A stretch of DNA of 64,000 bases, from contig CANJTS010000005.1 in assembly GCA_947477655.1 (NCBI GenBank), positions 1-64,000 on the forward strand, given 5' to 3'. The notes below the pieces were generated by a model that was not told where the DNA came from, did no database searches, and saw only the letters and a list, made by a program, of their open reading frames with translations. A program made the position numbers and the translations under genes. Of the stretch, positions 17,136 to 25,624 are shown in pieces. The stretch comes from CAILUG01 sp903844415 (GTDB lineage: Bacteria; Pseudomonadota; Gammaproteobacteria; Pseudomonadales; Pseudohongiellaceae). How positions within the stretch are numbered: position 1 is the stretch's first letter; every line of letters begins with the position of its first letter.

Positions 17136-17953
17136 AAGCTCAAAGCCTTATGGAAGACTGACTTGGCATTCAATGTAAGGAGGCCAGTTTTATATTCATA
17201 GTGTCGTTCTAAGTAAGTAAGAGATCGTAGTGGCCAAATTCCAAAAACGCTATTACAGAAAAAAACCTCATCGGCACCCAAAAGTTGCGGCAATGTGATC
17301 TTAGCAATCTGAACATTCTTGTCAAAATGATCGAGCAATACTGTCCTCATCACACCTGCGATTCCACATGTGTCCAATGCCGGTGTCATTAATTGTCCCT
17401 GACTTACTATGAAGATGTTACTACGCGTACCCTCTACCACATAGTCGTTGATATCCTGCATGACACCTTCTGAATATGTTTCGTTTGGCCATTCATTGCT
17501 TGCTAGTACTTGTTCGAGCCTATTTAGATGTTTAATACCTGCTAATGCGGTTTGCAATCCAAGTTTTAAACTACAAACAAATGCATGGATACCTAGTTCA
17601 GGAGTTTTTATTGGATAGGCAGGCAGAGGATGAAGAGAAATTATACGTGTGCTTGTGGCTGATGTCGGGCGATAACCACGTCCACGTCCACCTTCACTTC
17701 TGGTAACAATGAGTTTAAGAACTCCCTCTGAAGGGGAAGCAAGGGACAATGCAAGATTCAACTCACTTCGCACCTGCTGCAAGTCAATTTCTATACCAAG
17801 GCGCTTACAACCAAAGGACAGTCGTTGCAAATGCAAATCAGCATACAAGAGAGTTCCAGCATGGATACGAAATGTTTCAAAGACACCATCACCATAAGCC
17901 AGGCCACGATTCATTACAGTTATTTGTGAGGAAGCTTCACCATTGATCAGCAT
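17132..17953 (-). CDS. pabC: Aminodeoxychorismate lyase
   Basis: 273 residues of the fold-type IV PLP family. It has NRGLAYGDGVFETFRI near the N-terminus, the PLP lysine Lys141 in AGIKHLNRLEQVLA, and 'YVVEGTRSNIFIV' before the C-terminal domain. It converts 4-amino-4-deoxychorismate to 4-aminobenzoate plus pyruvate for folate synthesis. A good ribosome-binding site, AGGAG, lies about 10 bases upstream within ACTCCTGGAGGAGT, a 14-base palindrome. Position between fabF and mltG is the family's usual place, which favours PabC over a branched-chain or D-amino acid aminotransferase. Confidence 0.92.
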   Translation of the reverse strand: MLINGEASSQITVMNRGLAYGDGVFETFRIHAGTLLYADLHLQRLSFGCKRLGIEIDLQQVRSELNLALSLASPSEGVLKLIVTRSEGGRGRGYRPTSATSTRIISLHPLPAYPIKTPELGIHAFVCSLKLGLQTALAGIKHLNRLEQVLASNEWPNETYSEGVMQDINDYVVEGTRSNIFIVSQGQLMTPALDTCGIAGVMRTVLLDHFDKNVQIAKITLPQLLGADEVFFCNSVFGIWPLRSLTYLERHYEYKTGLLTLNAKSVFHKALSL

Positions 17954-17998
17954 GATTGATCATACTCCTGGAGGAGTAAATCATAGCCCGAAGTCGGG

Positions 17999-19237
17999 TC
18001 AGATACTTTTGAAAACGAGGGATCCATTGGTACCACCAAAACCGAAGGAATTGCTTAGGACTACTCGCATCTGCATGCCGCGAGCAGTATGAGGTACGTA
18101 ATCCAAGTCACAACCCTCACTAGGGTTATCCAAATTTATGGTAGGGGGTGCTGTCTGATCACGCAAGGCTAATAGACAAAAAATTGCTTCTACGGCACCG
18201 GATGCACCTAACAAATGACCAACCATAGATTTAGTAGAACTTACTGCTAATTTGTCCGCATGCTCACCAAAAACCCGGCGAATGGCGAGGGTCTCTGCCA
18301 GATCACCTGCAGGGGTAGAGGTACCATGTGCATTTATGTATTGAACATCGCTGAAATCTAAACGGGCATCTCGCAGAGCATTCTGCATACAAGATGCGGC
18401 TCCCCTACCATCTTCCGTTGGCGAAGTAATATGAAATGCATCGCCACTCATCCCAAATCCAGCCAACTCAGCATAAATATGGGCACCACGTTTACGAGCT
18501 GCTTCATATTCTTCTAGCACCAGCATTCCTGCCCCGTCACTCAGTACAAAGCCATCCCTGTCTTTGTCCCAGGGACGACTAGCTGCGATAGGATCATCAT
18601 TACGAGTTGACAGAGCTCGTGCTGCACAGAACCCGCCTAAACCCACAGGAGAAGTAGCCTTTTCTGAACCACCAACCACCATCGCATCCGCATCTCCATA
18701 AGCAATCAAGCGTGCAGCGATACCAATATTGTGGGTACCAGTACTGCAGGCTGTGGTTATGGCGAGATTGGGGCCCTGGAAATTAAACAGGATGGAAAGG
18801 TTTCCAGAAATCATGTTGATTATTGAGCCCGGTACAAAAAAAGGGGAAATTTTGCGGGGGCCGACGCTGTCTATAGTACGTAATGCTGCTTCAATTGACG
18901 TAATACCACCGATGCCAGAACCTGCGGCCACCCCTACCCGTAATGGATCATAGTTGGCATTCTGTAATCCAGCATCATGGACAGCCTGAATTCCTGCGGC
19001 AAGACCATAATGTAGGAAATCGTCGATTCGACGGGCTTCTTTGGCAGGAATATATTCAGATATATCAAAATTACGAATGGAGCCACCAAAACGGGTGGAA
19101 AAAGCTGAAACATCAAAGTGTTCTATAGGCGAGATCCCACTTTTGCCTTCACACAGAGCTTGCCAGGTTGCAGCAACAGTATTACCTAGTGGCGTGATCG
19201 CTCCCACTCCTGTTACTACCACACGTCGTCTGGACAA
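17999..19237 (-). CDS. fabF: Beta-ketoacyl-ACP synthase II, probably TTG start
   Basis: Elongating condensing enzyme of fatty-acid synthesis. The catalytic triad is visible: Cys in TACSTGTH, His in NAHGTSTPAGD and His in KSMVGHLLGASG. The frame opens with ATG at 19261, but a strong GGAGG sits about 8 bases before an in-frame TTG at 19237, giving a 412-residue protein that starts MSRRRVVVTG as the family normally does, and placing the catalytic Cys at 164. I therefore prefer the TTG. A strong terminator lies between acpP and this gene, so fabF probably has its own promoter or depends on read-through. Confidence 0.9.
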   Translation of the reverse strand: MSRRRVVVTGVGAITPLGNTVAATWQALCEGKSGISPIEHFDVSAFSTRFGGSIRNFDISEYIPAKEARRIDDFLHYGLAAGIQAVHDAGLQNANYDPLRVGVAAGSGIGGITSIEAALRTIDSVGPRKISPFFVPGSIINMISGNLSILFNFQGPNLAITTACSTGTHNIGIAARLIAYGDADAMVVGGSEKATSPVGLGGFCAARALSTRNDDPIAASRPWDKDRDGFVLSDGAGMLVLEEYEAARKRGAHIYAELAGFGMSGDAFHITSPTEDGRGAASCMQNALRDARLDFSDVQYINAHGTSTPAGDLAETLAIRRVFGEHADKLAVSSTKSMVGHLLGASGAVEAIFCLLALRDQTAPPTINLDNPSEGCDLDYVPHTARGMQMRVVLSNSFGFGGTNGSLVFKSI

Positions 19238-19290
19238 ACTGACATCCTCCACAGTTAGCATGCTTGCTAATATTCCTATACAAGCAATAA

Positions 19291-19324
19291 AAAAGCTACT
19301 CAGGAACTAACCTGAGTAGCTTTT
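19291..19324 (-). terminator. Intrinsic terminator after acpP
   Basis: A perfect 14-bp stem, AAAAGCTACTCAGG (19291-19304) and CCTGAGTAGCTTTT (19311-19324), with a 6-base loop. Read on the minus strand the stem ends in TTTTTTATT, the usual U-tract. It lies 59 bases beyond the acpP stop and 54 bases before the fabF TTG, so it would separate abundant acpP message from fabF. Confidence 0.9.
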
Positions 19325-19382
19325 AGGGTTTGAAACTTTATGCAAAAATAATCTAGAAAAGTATCACTAGACTCAATAGCAT

Positions 19383-19619
19383 CTATTTTTGATGGTTAGT
19401 AATGTAATTGATCGCCAATTGTACTGTGGTAATTTTTTCAGCTTCTTCATCCGGTATTTCAGTTTCAAATTCCTCTTCAAGAGCCATAACTAGCTCCACT
19501 GTGTCGAGCGAATCAGCACCGAGATCTTCTACAAAGGCAGCTCCGATTTTTACTTCTTCTTCTTTGACGCCGAGTTGCTCAGCAACAATTTTCTTAACTC
19601 GTTCTTCAACGCTACTCAT
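19383..19619 (-). CDS. acpP: Acyl carrier protein
   Basis: 78 residues, very acidic, with the phosphopantetheine site DSLDTVELVM where Ser37 carries the prosthetic group. It starts MSSVEERVKKIVAEQLGVKE as AcpP does. It carries growing acyl chains for fatty-acid, lipid A (LpxA, LpxD in this same window) and phospholipid synthesis. It lies between fabG and fabF in the standard order; 170 bases separate it from fabG, room for a promoter of its own, and a strong terminator follows. Confidence 0.98.
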   Translation of the reverse strand: MSSVEERVKKIVAEQLGVKEEEVKIGAAFVEDLGADSLDTVELVMALEEEFETEIPDEEAEKITTVQLAINYITNHQK

Positions 19620-19789
19620 ATCTTTTCTGGCTCCTGGTGGTACAAAAAGTGTGGTACAAAAAATGGAACTAACTAAAAGTGTAGTACAACCAATGTTTAT
19701 TATTCCGATTTTTTTAGTTTTACTACATACGATGTCAGATTAAAACGGACGGCAAGTGTAACCGAGTTTCTGATCTTTGTAATCTGCCG

Positions 19790-20533
19790 CTATGACATAT
19801 ACATTCCACCATTTGCATGGATAGTTTCCCCAGTAATATAACCTGCCTCCATCGAGACTAGAAAGCCCACAATTGCTGCGATTTCTTCAGGTTGTCCATA
19901 CCGTGCCAAGGGGATTTTACTCAATAAGATTTTCGCCTGGTCTGCTGTCAAATCTTTGGTCATATCAGTAGCTATGAAGCCAGGTGCCACACAGTTAACA
20001 GTGATACCGCGTGAACCAATCTCAATTGCTAGGGCTCTTGAAAACCCTTCGAGTCCTGCTTTAGCGGCGGCATAATTAGCCTGTCCAGGATTTCCACTAG
20101 AACCCACCACGGAACTGATGTTGATTATGCGTCCCCAGCGTACTTTGGTCATACCTCTCAAAAACGCTCGGGTCATACGATAGATCGAACTTAAATTTGT
20201 GTTGATAACGCTATCCCATTCTTCTTCTTTCATCCGTAACATGAGGTTGTCGCGAGTAATTCCAGCATTGTTTACCAGAATTTCTACAGATCCAAAATCA
20301 GCAAGGCATTGCTGTGTAAAAGCTTCAACTGATGCGCTTGTTGTGACATCAAGTTTATAGCCTTTACCTTTCAAACCAGCTGCCTGTAGCCAATGACTTA
20401 TTTGAACAGCACCCGCGTCGCTGGTCGCCGTACCTAAAATCACAGCTTCACGACGACCCAGTTCCAATGCTATCGCTTTGCCTATGCCACGACTTGCACC
20501 AGTTACTACTGCTATTTTTCCGCTAATACTCAT
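19790..20533 (-). CDS. fabG: 3-oxoacyl-ACP reductase
   Basis: 247 residues, a classical short-chain dehydrogenase. NADPH motif TGASRGIGKA (11-20), NNAG (88-91), Ser in INISSVVGSSG, Tyr154 and Lys158 in YAAAKAG, and a C-terminal 'YITGETIHANGGMYMS', which is the typical FabG ending. It reduces 3-oxoacyl-ACP in each elongation cycle. It lies 12 bases downstream of fabD and is co-transcribed with it. Confidence 0.96.
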   Translation of the reverse strand: MSISGKIAVVTGASRGIGKAIALELGRREAVILGTATSDAGAVQISHWLQAAGLKGKGYKLDVTTSASVEAFTQQCLADFGSVEILVNNAGITRDNLMLRMKEEEWDSVINTNLSSIYRMTRAFLRGMTKVRWGRIINISSVVGSSGNPGQANYAAAKAGLEGFSRALAIEIGSRGITVNCVAPGFIATDMTKDLTADQAKILLSKIPLARYGQPEEIAAIVGFLVSMEAGYITGETIHANGGMYMS

Positions 20534-20545
20534 TTATGTACCTGG

Positions 20546-21487
20546 TTAAACTGAAACTACTAGCAAAGCAGCATCGAGACTATTTGGATCGTTGACAGCA
20601 ATGGCAGTCATATCAACTTGAATTCGTTTGTTTAGGGTGCTTAATACTTTGCCAGGCCCCATCTCAATAACGGTAAGAATATTACGAGTTACAAATTGAT
20701 TAATAGTGGCAACCCATGGCACAGGGTTATAAATTTGTTGCACTAGATTTATCCGAATTTTTTCAATATCACTAGTTGTTTCCAATCCGAAATTCTGAAT
20801 GACAGGTATTTTTGGAGCTTGCAGCCTTATTCCGGACAGTATTTTAGAGAATTGTTCTGCAGCGGGCCGCATAAGTGATGAATGAAAAGGGGCGCTTACA
20901 GGTAACGGCAAAGCACGTTTTGCTCCGGCAGCTTTACAAAGTTCAATTGCTTTTGCTACGGCAGCATTGTGGCCAGCGATGACAACTTGTCCTGGAGCGT
21001 TAAAGTTGACTGCCGAAACTTCGCCACTTTCGGAAGCATCAGCACATGCTTTGACTACAAAATAGTCATCCAAACCCATAATTGCAGCCATACCTCCGGT
21101 GCCTACAGGTACCGCATTTTGCATAAGTTCACCACGTTGTTTGACCAAAGAAACTGCGTCAGACAGTTGTAATACATCTGCACATACCAAGGCTGAATAT
21201 TCCCCCAGACTGTGTCCTGCCAACAACTGTGGTAAAGGGCCTGATCGAGATTTCCATACACGCCAAATAGCCACCGAACAAGTCAGAATAGCTGGTTGAG
21301 TGATATTAGTAAGAGCTAGTTGTTCGGTTGAACCATGAGCAATGATATGCCATAAGTCATAACCTAGAGCTTCGGAGGCTTCCTCGAAGGTGGTATGAAC
21401 CAGTGGGTATTGTTGTGCAAGTTCAGACAGCATACCTAGATGCTGAGAACCTTGTCCTGGAAAAAGAAAACCCAGCGATAATGGCAT
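20546..21487 (-). CDS. fabD: Malonyl-CoA-ACP transacylase
   Basis: 313 residues from the ATG at 21487. The frame is open to 21559, but the extra 24 residues (starting MFLAKAGKF) are not like the family, while MPLSLGFLFPGQGSQ is its usual start. The nucleophile Ser93 lies in GHSLGEYSAL, with the GQGSQ motif at 11-15 and the catalytic His in PVSAPFHSSLM. It loads malonyl groups onto AcpP. The gene directly upstream is rpmF beyond a terminator; plsX and fabH, which usually separate the two, are missing. Confidence 0.93.
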   Translation of the reverse strand: MPLSLGFLFPGQGSQHLGMLSELAQQYPLVHTTFEEASEALGYDLWHIIAHGSTEQLALTNITQPAILTCSVAIWRVWKSRSGPLPQLLAGHSLGEYSALVCADVLQLSDAVSLVKQRGELMQNAVPVGTGGMAAIMGLDDYFVVKACADASESGEVSAVNFNAPGQVVIAGHNAAVAKAIELCKAAGAKRALPLPVSAPFHSSLMRPAAEQFSKILSGIRLQAPKIPVIQNFGLETTSDIEKIRINLVQQIYNPVPWVATINQFVTRNILTVIEMGPGKVLSTLNKRIQVDMTAIAVNDPNSLDAALLVVSV

Positions 21488-21594
21488 AAACTGTCTTTGC
21501 CTATATTTTGAATCAGGAAAATTACAAGGTAAAAACTTGCCAGCTTTGGCAAGGAACATAACTTCAAAAGTTTATTGCCAACTGGTAATCCAAA

Positions 21595-21626
21595 ACTAAA
21601 AACAGCTCTAATGAGCTGTTTTTAGT
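21595..21626 (-). terminator. Intrinsic terminator after rpmF
   Basis: A perfect 14-bp stem, ACTAAAAACAGCTC (21595-21608) and GAGCTGTTTTTAGT (21613-21626), with a TAAT loop. Read on the minus strand it ends in GTTTTTAGTTTTGG. It follows the rpmF stop by 43 bases, so the yceD-rpmF transcript most likely ends here and fabD starts from its own promoter. Confidence 0.85.
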
Positions 21627-21669
21627 TCGAACTTGTGTCGTCATTTTCTTGAAGACACGGTCATGTAAA

Positions 21670-21849
21670 TCAGTCTTTATTAACCTGAATTATCTGACGC
21701 CCACGGTAAAATCCATCCGGGGTCATATGGTGACGACGATGACGCTCACCTGTTTCTGCGTCAGTGGTCATTGTTGAGGGGGTCAGAGCATCGTGTGCTC
21801 TGCGCATGTCGCGCCTGGAACGTGTTTTTCTGTTCTGTTGTACGGCCAT
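21670..21849 (-). CDS. rpmF: 50S ribosomal protein L32
   Basis: A 59-residue basic protein, MAVQQNRKTRSRRDMRRAHD at the start and HHMTPDGFYRGRQII near the end. These are the conserved ends of L32. It has the ribosome-binding sequence GGAG about 9 bases before the ATG. It has no Cys pair, so it is the zinc-free form common in gammaproteobacteria. It lies 89 bases downstream of yceD, the standard pair. Confidence 0.97.
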   Translation of the reverse strand: MAVQQNRKTRSRRDMRRAHDALTPSTMTTDAETGERHRRHHMTPDGFYRGRQIIQVNKD

Positions 21850-21938
21850 TGCAGTATCTCCAGTAAGGTGAATCCTTGGGGATTCAAAAAATTAATTTAA
21901 TATAGATTCGAGTTAATTCTGGCCTTGTAAACACAGAA

Positions 21939-22490
21939 TTATAATTTCCCTTTTAAAGTTGCCAACATTGCAAAAGGTCTTTTTTTTTCATCTTTTGCAA
22001 TTTGATTTTCGCCATTTTCAAGTACAGATATCGCAGTAAAATGCGCATCTGCACTATCAGCTTTATTACAAGACATGACAGAATGTAAGGTGACAATTGG
22101 CAAACTCAAAATCAATTCATCTTCTATAACTTCCAGGATATTCAACCCTGTTTCATCCATCGCTATCGCATCTTCAGATTTTGGCAATGCGCGTAATTGT
22201 TTCTCATTAGCGCAGACTTTCAAATACAAATCAGAATGCAAATCCAGCTCCATTTCACTCATGCAACGCTGACACAAAACAATAACTTTGGAATCCAAAG
22301 TTCCCGTTAACAGCATTTTTTTGTTTGCATCCAATCCAAAATGCAAATCTACGACTACTTGACCATTAGTATCTTGCAGGTTTAGAGATAATCGGTGAAG
22401 CCTAGCAAGGGGCAAAACAGCGGTTATTGATCCATTCCTAGTAAACAGCTTAAGGGCATCTATTCTATCAGGGAATGGGTCATGCATCAT
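21939..22490 (-). CDS. yceD: DUF177 protein YceD
   Basis: 183 residues. The 'LTGTLDSKVIVLCQRCMSEM' segment, with CxxC, is the mark of DUF177 (YceD/YlbN) proteins. A conserved acidic stretch ('ETGLNILEVIEDELILSLP') follows. YceD is encoded next to rpmF in most bacteria; a link to ribosome or 23S rRNA maturation has been proposed for the family. Here it lies upstream of rpmF on the same strand, 124 bases beyond the pcm stop. Confidence 0.92.
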   Translation of the reverse strand: MMHDPFPDRIDALKLFTRNGSITAVLPLARLHRLSLNLQDTNGQVVVDLHFGLDANKKMLLTGTLDSKVIVLCQRCMSEMELDLHSDLYLKVCANEKQLRALPKSEDAIAMDETGLNILEVIEDELILSLPIVTLHSVMSCNKADSADAHFTAISVLENGENQIAKDEKKRPFAMLATLKGKL

Positions 22491-22614
22491 GGGTGCGCAT
22501 ATTAATCATCCACCCGTCCACTGTCAAAAATAATTTTTTATTATTAATCCCGGAACTGATTGATAATGCTAGAAAAGCGTACTTTAAAAACCTTGGATTT
22601 TCAGAAATTTCATA

Positions 22615-23250
22615 CTAACGTTCCACTCCGCCTAGCAGTGGTACAAAGCGAACCGCCTCGAGACTAACTGCACTGATTTCCCCGCCATTTTTATGATACA
22701 CCCTTAACGTTTGTGCCCCCGCTCCTTCCGGAACTACTAAAGTTCCTCCTTCTGCTAATTGTTGAATAAGTGCAGGGGGAACCACTTTTGCTGCAGCCGT
22801 TATGATGATGCCGTCAAAAGGTCCATGCTGAGACCAGCCAAAACTACCATCAGCACATTTAAGGCTTATGTTATGTATTTGTAACTCAAAAAGTCGGGCT
22901 TTGGTTTTTTCCAACAATGGGGAGATTCGTTCAATGCTGTACACATGGTTTACTAATCGCGCCAGAATACTAGTTTGGTAGCCACAACCAGTACCGATTT
23001 CGAGAATTTTAGAGTTGCCGGACAGGTTAGACAACAATAGTTCAGTCATTCTGGCCACAATGTAGGGCTGAGAGATGGTTTGGTTAAAAGCAATAGGGAG
23101 CGCAATGTCTTCATAAGCTCTATGAGCAAATGCTTCCTCAATATAAAGATGTCGAGGTATAGAGAGCATGGCTTCCATCACTCTTAAGTTGCTAATGCCA
23201 AGATCGCCCAATCTTTGCACCATGCGTTCACGGGTGCGTTGAGATGTCAT
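22615..23250 (-). CDS. pcm: Protein-L-isoaspartate O-methyltransferase
   Basis: 211 residues from the ATG at 23250, which has CAGGGTG about 7 bases upstream; the longer frame would start with a TTG at 23280 overlapping surE. The protein has the family's MTSQRTRERMVQRL start, IPRHLYIEEAFAHRAYEDIA, the PIAFNQTISQPYIVA active-site loop and the SAM motif ILEIGTGCGYQTSI. It repairs isoaspartyl residues in aged proteins. surE and pcm are next to each other as in most gammaproteobacteria, but the usual downstream nlpD-rpoS pair is absent. Confidence 0.95.
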   Translation of the reverse strand: MTSQRTRERMVQRLGDLGISNLRVMEAMLSIPRHLYIEEAFAHRAYEDIALPIAFNQTISQPYIVARMTELLLSNLSGNSKILEIGTGCGYQTSILARLVNHVYSIERISPLLEKTKARLFELQIHNISLKCADGSFGWSQHGPFDGIIITAAAKVVPPALIQQLAEGGTLVVPEGAGAQTLRVYHKNGGEISAVSLEAVRFVPLLGGVER

Positions 23251-23276
23251 GCCAACACCCTGAATTTTTAAAGTGT

Positions 23277-24083
23277 TCAAAATTCAACCTTCTCACTAAA
23301 AGTTCGTGCATCAAAGGTGCTGGTAAGAGTCGAAAATAAAGGTACTGACATTGCCAGTGCTGAATGGTTTGTCATGTCAGCGTAAATGGGCGTGATTGAG
23401 ACATATCCATTTTCTACTGCGTGGAAATCTGACCCTGGTTTACTTTCAACTGGACCACCGGCACGTCCAATCCAATACAAGGTTTTGCCACGTGGGTTGC
23501 GAGTGCTAATCGGGTTTTCACCTTTAAGTCGTTGTCCCAGATTCGTCATCCTGACGCCCTTTATCTGACTAGCTGGGAGATCCGGAATATTGATATTAAG
23601 CACAGTACGCGAGGGAAAAGACATTTGATCAATTATTTTAAGTAAATATTTAGTGATGTCAGCGGCAAGACGAAAACGATTAATGTTCACTTGGCTGTAG
23701 TCGGTGACCACCAATGAAATTGCTAATGATGGTTTTGGCAGAAAACGCCCTTCCATTGCAGCTGCAACTGTTCCTGAATAGAGCACATCGTCACCCAGAT
23801 TTGCTCCAAAATTAATCCCTGACAAAACTCGCTCTGGTGTCGGCATGAAAATTCCTGCCGTTCCTAGATGGATGCAATCGGTGGGTGTTCCATCCACAGC
23901 AACGCGATCTGTCCCTAGTTGTGTCGCTTGTAAGGGGCGATCAAGAGTCAGACAAGAACTGACACCTGATTTATCACGATCCGGAGCGATGACCATTAAG
24001 TCCCAGTCCTGCTTTAATAACTGATAGAGAGCATCCAGACCTGGCGCATGTATTCCATCGTCATTGGAAAGTAACAAACTCAC
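23277..24083 (-). CDS. surE: 5'/3'-nucleotidase SurE
   Basis: 268 residues from a GTG at 24083, preceded by GGAGG 4 bases upstream and overlapping the truD stop by 4 bases. This gives the usual SurE N-terminus, MSLLLSNDDGIHAPG, with the metal-binding Asp-Asp pair; the longer ATG start at 24101 adds six residues unlike the family. Further signatures are SGVSSCLTLDRPL and the VDGTPTDCIHLG and SGINFGANLGDDVLYSGTVA segments. It removes phosphate from nucleoside monophosphates and is linked to stationary-phase survival. It is followed by pcm. Confidence 0.95.
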   Translation of the reverse strand: MSLLLSNDDGIHAPGLDALYQLLKQDWDLMVIAPDRDKSGVSSCLTLDRPLQATQLGTDRVAVDGTPTDCIHLGTAGIFMPTPERVLSGINFGANLGDDVLYSGTVAAAMEGRFLPKPSLAISLVVTDYSQVNINRFRLAADITKYLLKIIDQMSFPSRTVLNINIPDLPASQIKGVRMTNLGQRLKGENPISTRNPRGKTLYWIGRAGGPVESKPGSDFHAVENGYVSITPIYADMTNHSALAMSVPLFSTLTSTFDARTFSEKVEF

Positions 24084-25129
24084 ATAACCTCCATTACACA
24101 CAGTTCACGCAACACTGTAGTTGCATAGGCGCCACGCTCAAGACTAAATTCAAGTTGCAAAGTAGTATCATCAAAATGAGATTTCAAATTATTGATTTTT
24201 AAACGCAATGCCCTGCGCTCTTGTACCAAACCATGAGATTCTAGTCCGGCTAATAATTCAGGAAAACGATTTGCAACGTTTCGCTCTTGCGCTGCCGCAA
24301 CGCTGGTAGTTGCAAGGGGTCCACTGCCCCACAGGGGGCCTGTAGGATGAATATCTAATAATGCTAGGCGCTGAACCAATTCTTCAGTGCTAGCCCTACC
24401 ACTTGCAAAAATGCTTGCCGTACCAGCAAGAGCCATCACATCTCCTTCTATACAGGTATTCCAGTTTTGGCTTGCAACTCGTTCAGACAAGACGGTATTA
24501 AATAAAAAACTACGGACAGCAGACAATAACAGACTTTGCTCCTTACGCTCAGGTGACTTTATCGTTCCACGAAACCAGTCAAGTGCGCGTGAAACGTTGC
24601 CTTCATCTTTGCCAAAACGTTGCGAACCAAAATAATTTGGCACACCCTGTTGCGTAAGAAGTTGCAGACGAGCCATACAAACATTAAGGTCACCTTGGAA
24701 ATTACGCAGTGTTATACAGAAGCCATTACTACGATGACTCCCTCTACGTAATTTACGACTGTTACTCATAACACGCAGTATGGTCAATCGTGGGTGTTGA
24801 AAAATCAAAGCTGCTGAGTGATCGTGGATGCCAAGGTGGAAACTAAACCACTGCCGCGTGATACCCTGCCGGTCTTTCATTCCGGAGAAGGCAGTATCTC
24901 GTAGTTGAAGCTTGAAATAACGTGCCAACACGGCCTGGGCTTCAAAAGTTGTCATCCCAGTTTTTTCAATATACAACCATAAATGTTCACCTACCCCATC
25001 TGGTTCAAAACCTAGTTCCTCCACCACTTGAAAATCTGCTGGCTCTAGTTTGAAATCGGCAACCAAAACAGGTTCACCCCAGGCACGTTCCAAGTAATTC
25101 CATTTGCCCGCCATGTCCATCAACTTCAT
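24080..25129 (-). CDS. truD: tRNA pseudouridine-13 synthase
   Basis: 349 residues. The catalytic region is FSGMKDRQGITRQWFSFHL, with the conserved Asp, and GVPNYFGSQRFGKDEGNVSRA and 'VRSFLFNTVLSERV' are standard TruD segments. It makes pseudouridine at position 13 of tRNA-Glu. It lies between ispF and surE, overlapping both by 4 bases, its usual position in gammaproteobacteria. Confidence 0.96.
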   Translation of the reverse strand: MKLMDMAGKWNYLERAWGEPVLVADFKLEPADFQVVEELGFEPDGVGEHLWLYIEKTGMTTFEAQAVLARYFKLQLRDTAFSGMKDRQGITRQWFSFHLGIHDHSAALIFQHPRLTILRVMSNSRKLRRGSHRSNGFCITLRNFQGDLNVCMARLQLLTQQGVPNYFGSQRFGKDEGNVSRALDWFRGTIKSPERKEQSLLLSAVRSFLFNTVLSERVASQNWNTCIEGDVMALAGTASIFASGRASTEELVQRLALLDIHPTGPLWGSGPLATTSVAAAQERNVANRFPELLAGLESHGLVQERRALRLKINNLKSHFDDTTLQLEFSLERGAYATTVLRELCVMEVM

Positions 25130-25623
25130 TCTGAAATGTGCTGCAACAAAACCACTGCATAACAGGCAATACCTTCCTGACGACCGGTAAAACCCAAACC
25201 TTCTGTGGTAGTAGCCTTGATACTGATCTGATTTGAGTCCAATGCCATTTTAGTTGCAAGTACGGTACGCATGGCTATTACATGGGGTGCGAACCGAGGT
25301 TCTTGCGCAACCAACGTCATGTCAGCATTGGCTATCTGCCAACCTGCAGATACCACCATATTTATGACATGAGCCAGTAAATCAAGGCTATTGCAGTTTA
25401 TGTAATTAGGATCTGTATCAGGGAAATGTTGGCCAATATCACCCAGCGCCAATGCCCCTAACAAGGCATCACAAAGTGCGTGAACCAATACATCTCCATC
25501 AGAATGTGCTAACAATTGCTGATGGTGAGGTATTTGTACACCGCCAATAGTGATTGTTGGAGCTACAGCATCGACTAAAGCAAAACGGTGCACATCGTAG
25601 CCATTGCCGATCCGAAACTTCAT
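25126..25623 (-). CDS. ispF: 2-C-methyl-D-erythritol 2,4-cyclodiphosphate synthase
   Basis: 165 residues. MKFRIGNGYDVHRF carries the metal-binding DxH, and HSDGDVLVHALCDALLGAL is the family signature with the second His. It forms the cyclic diphosphate intermediate of the MEP isoprenoid pathway. It is one base downstream of ispD, which makes its precursor, and dxr of the same pathway lies at 47.6-48.8 kb in this window. Confidence 0.97.
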   Translation of the reverse strand: MKFRIGNGYDVHRFALVDAVAPTITIGGVQIPHHQQLLAHSDGDVLVHALCDALLGALALGDIGQHFPDTDPNYINCNSLDLLAHVINMVVSAGWQIANADMTLVAQEPRFAPHVIAMRTVLATKMALDSNQISIKATTTEGLGFTGRQEGIACYAVVLLQHISE

Positions 25624-25624
25624 A

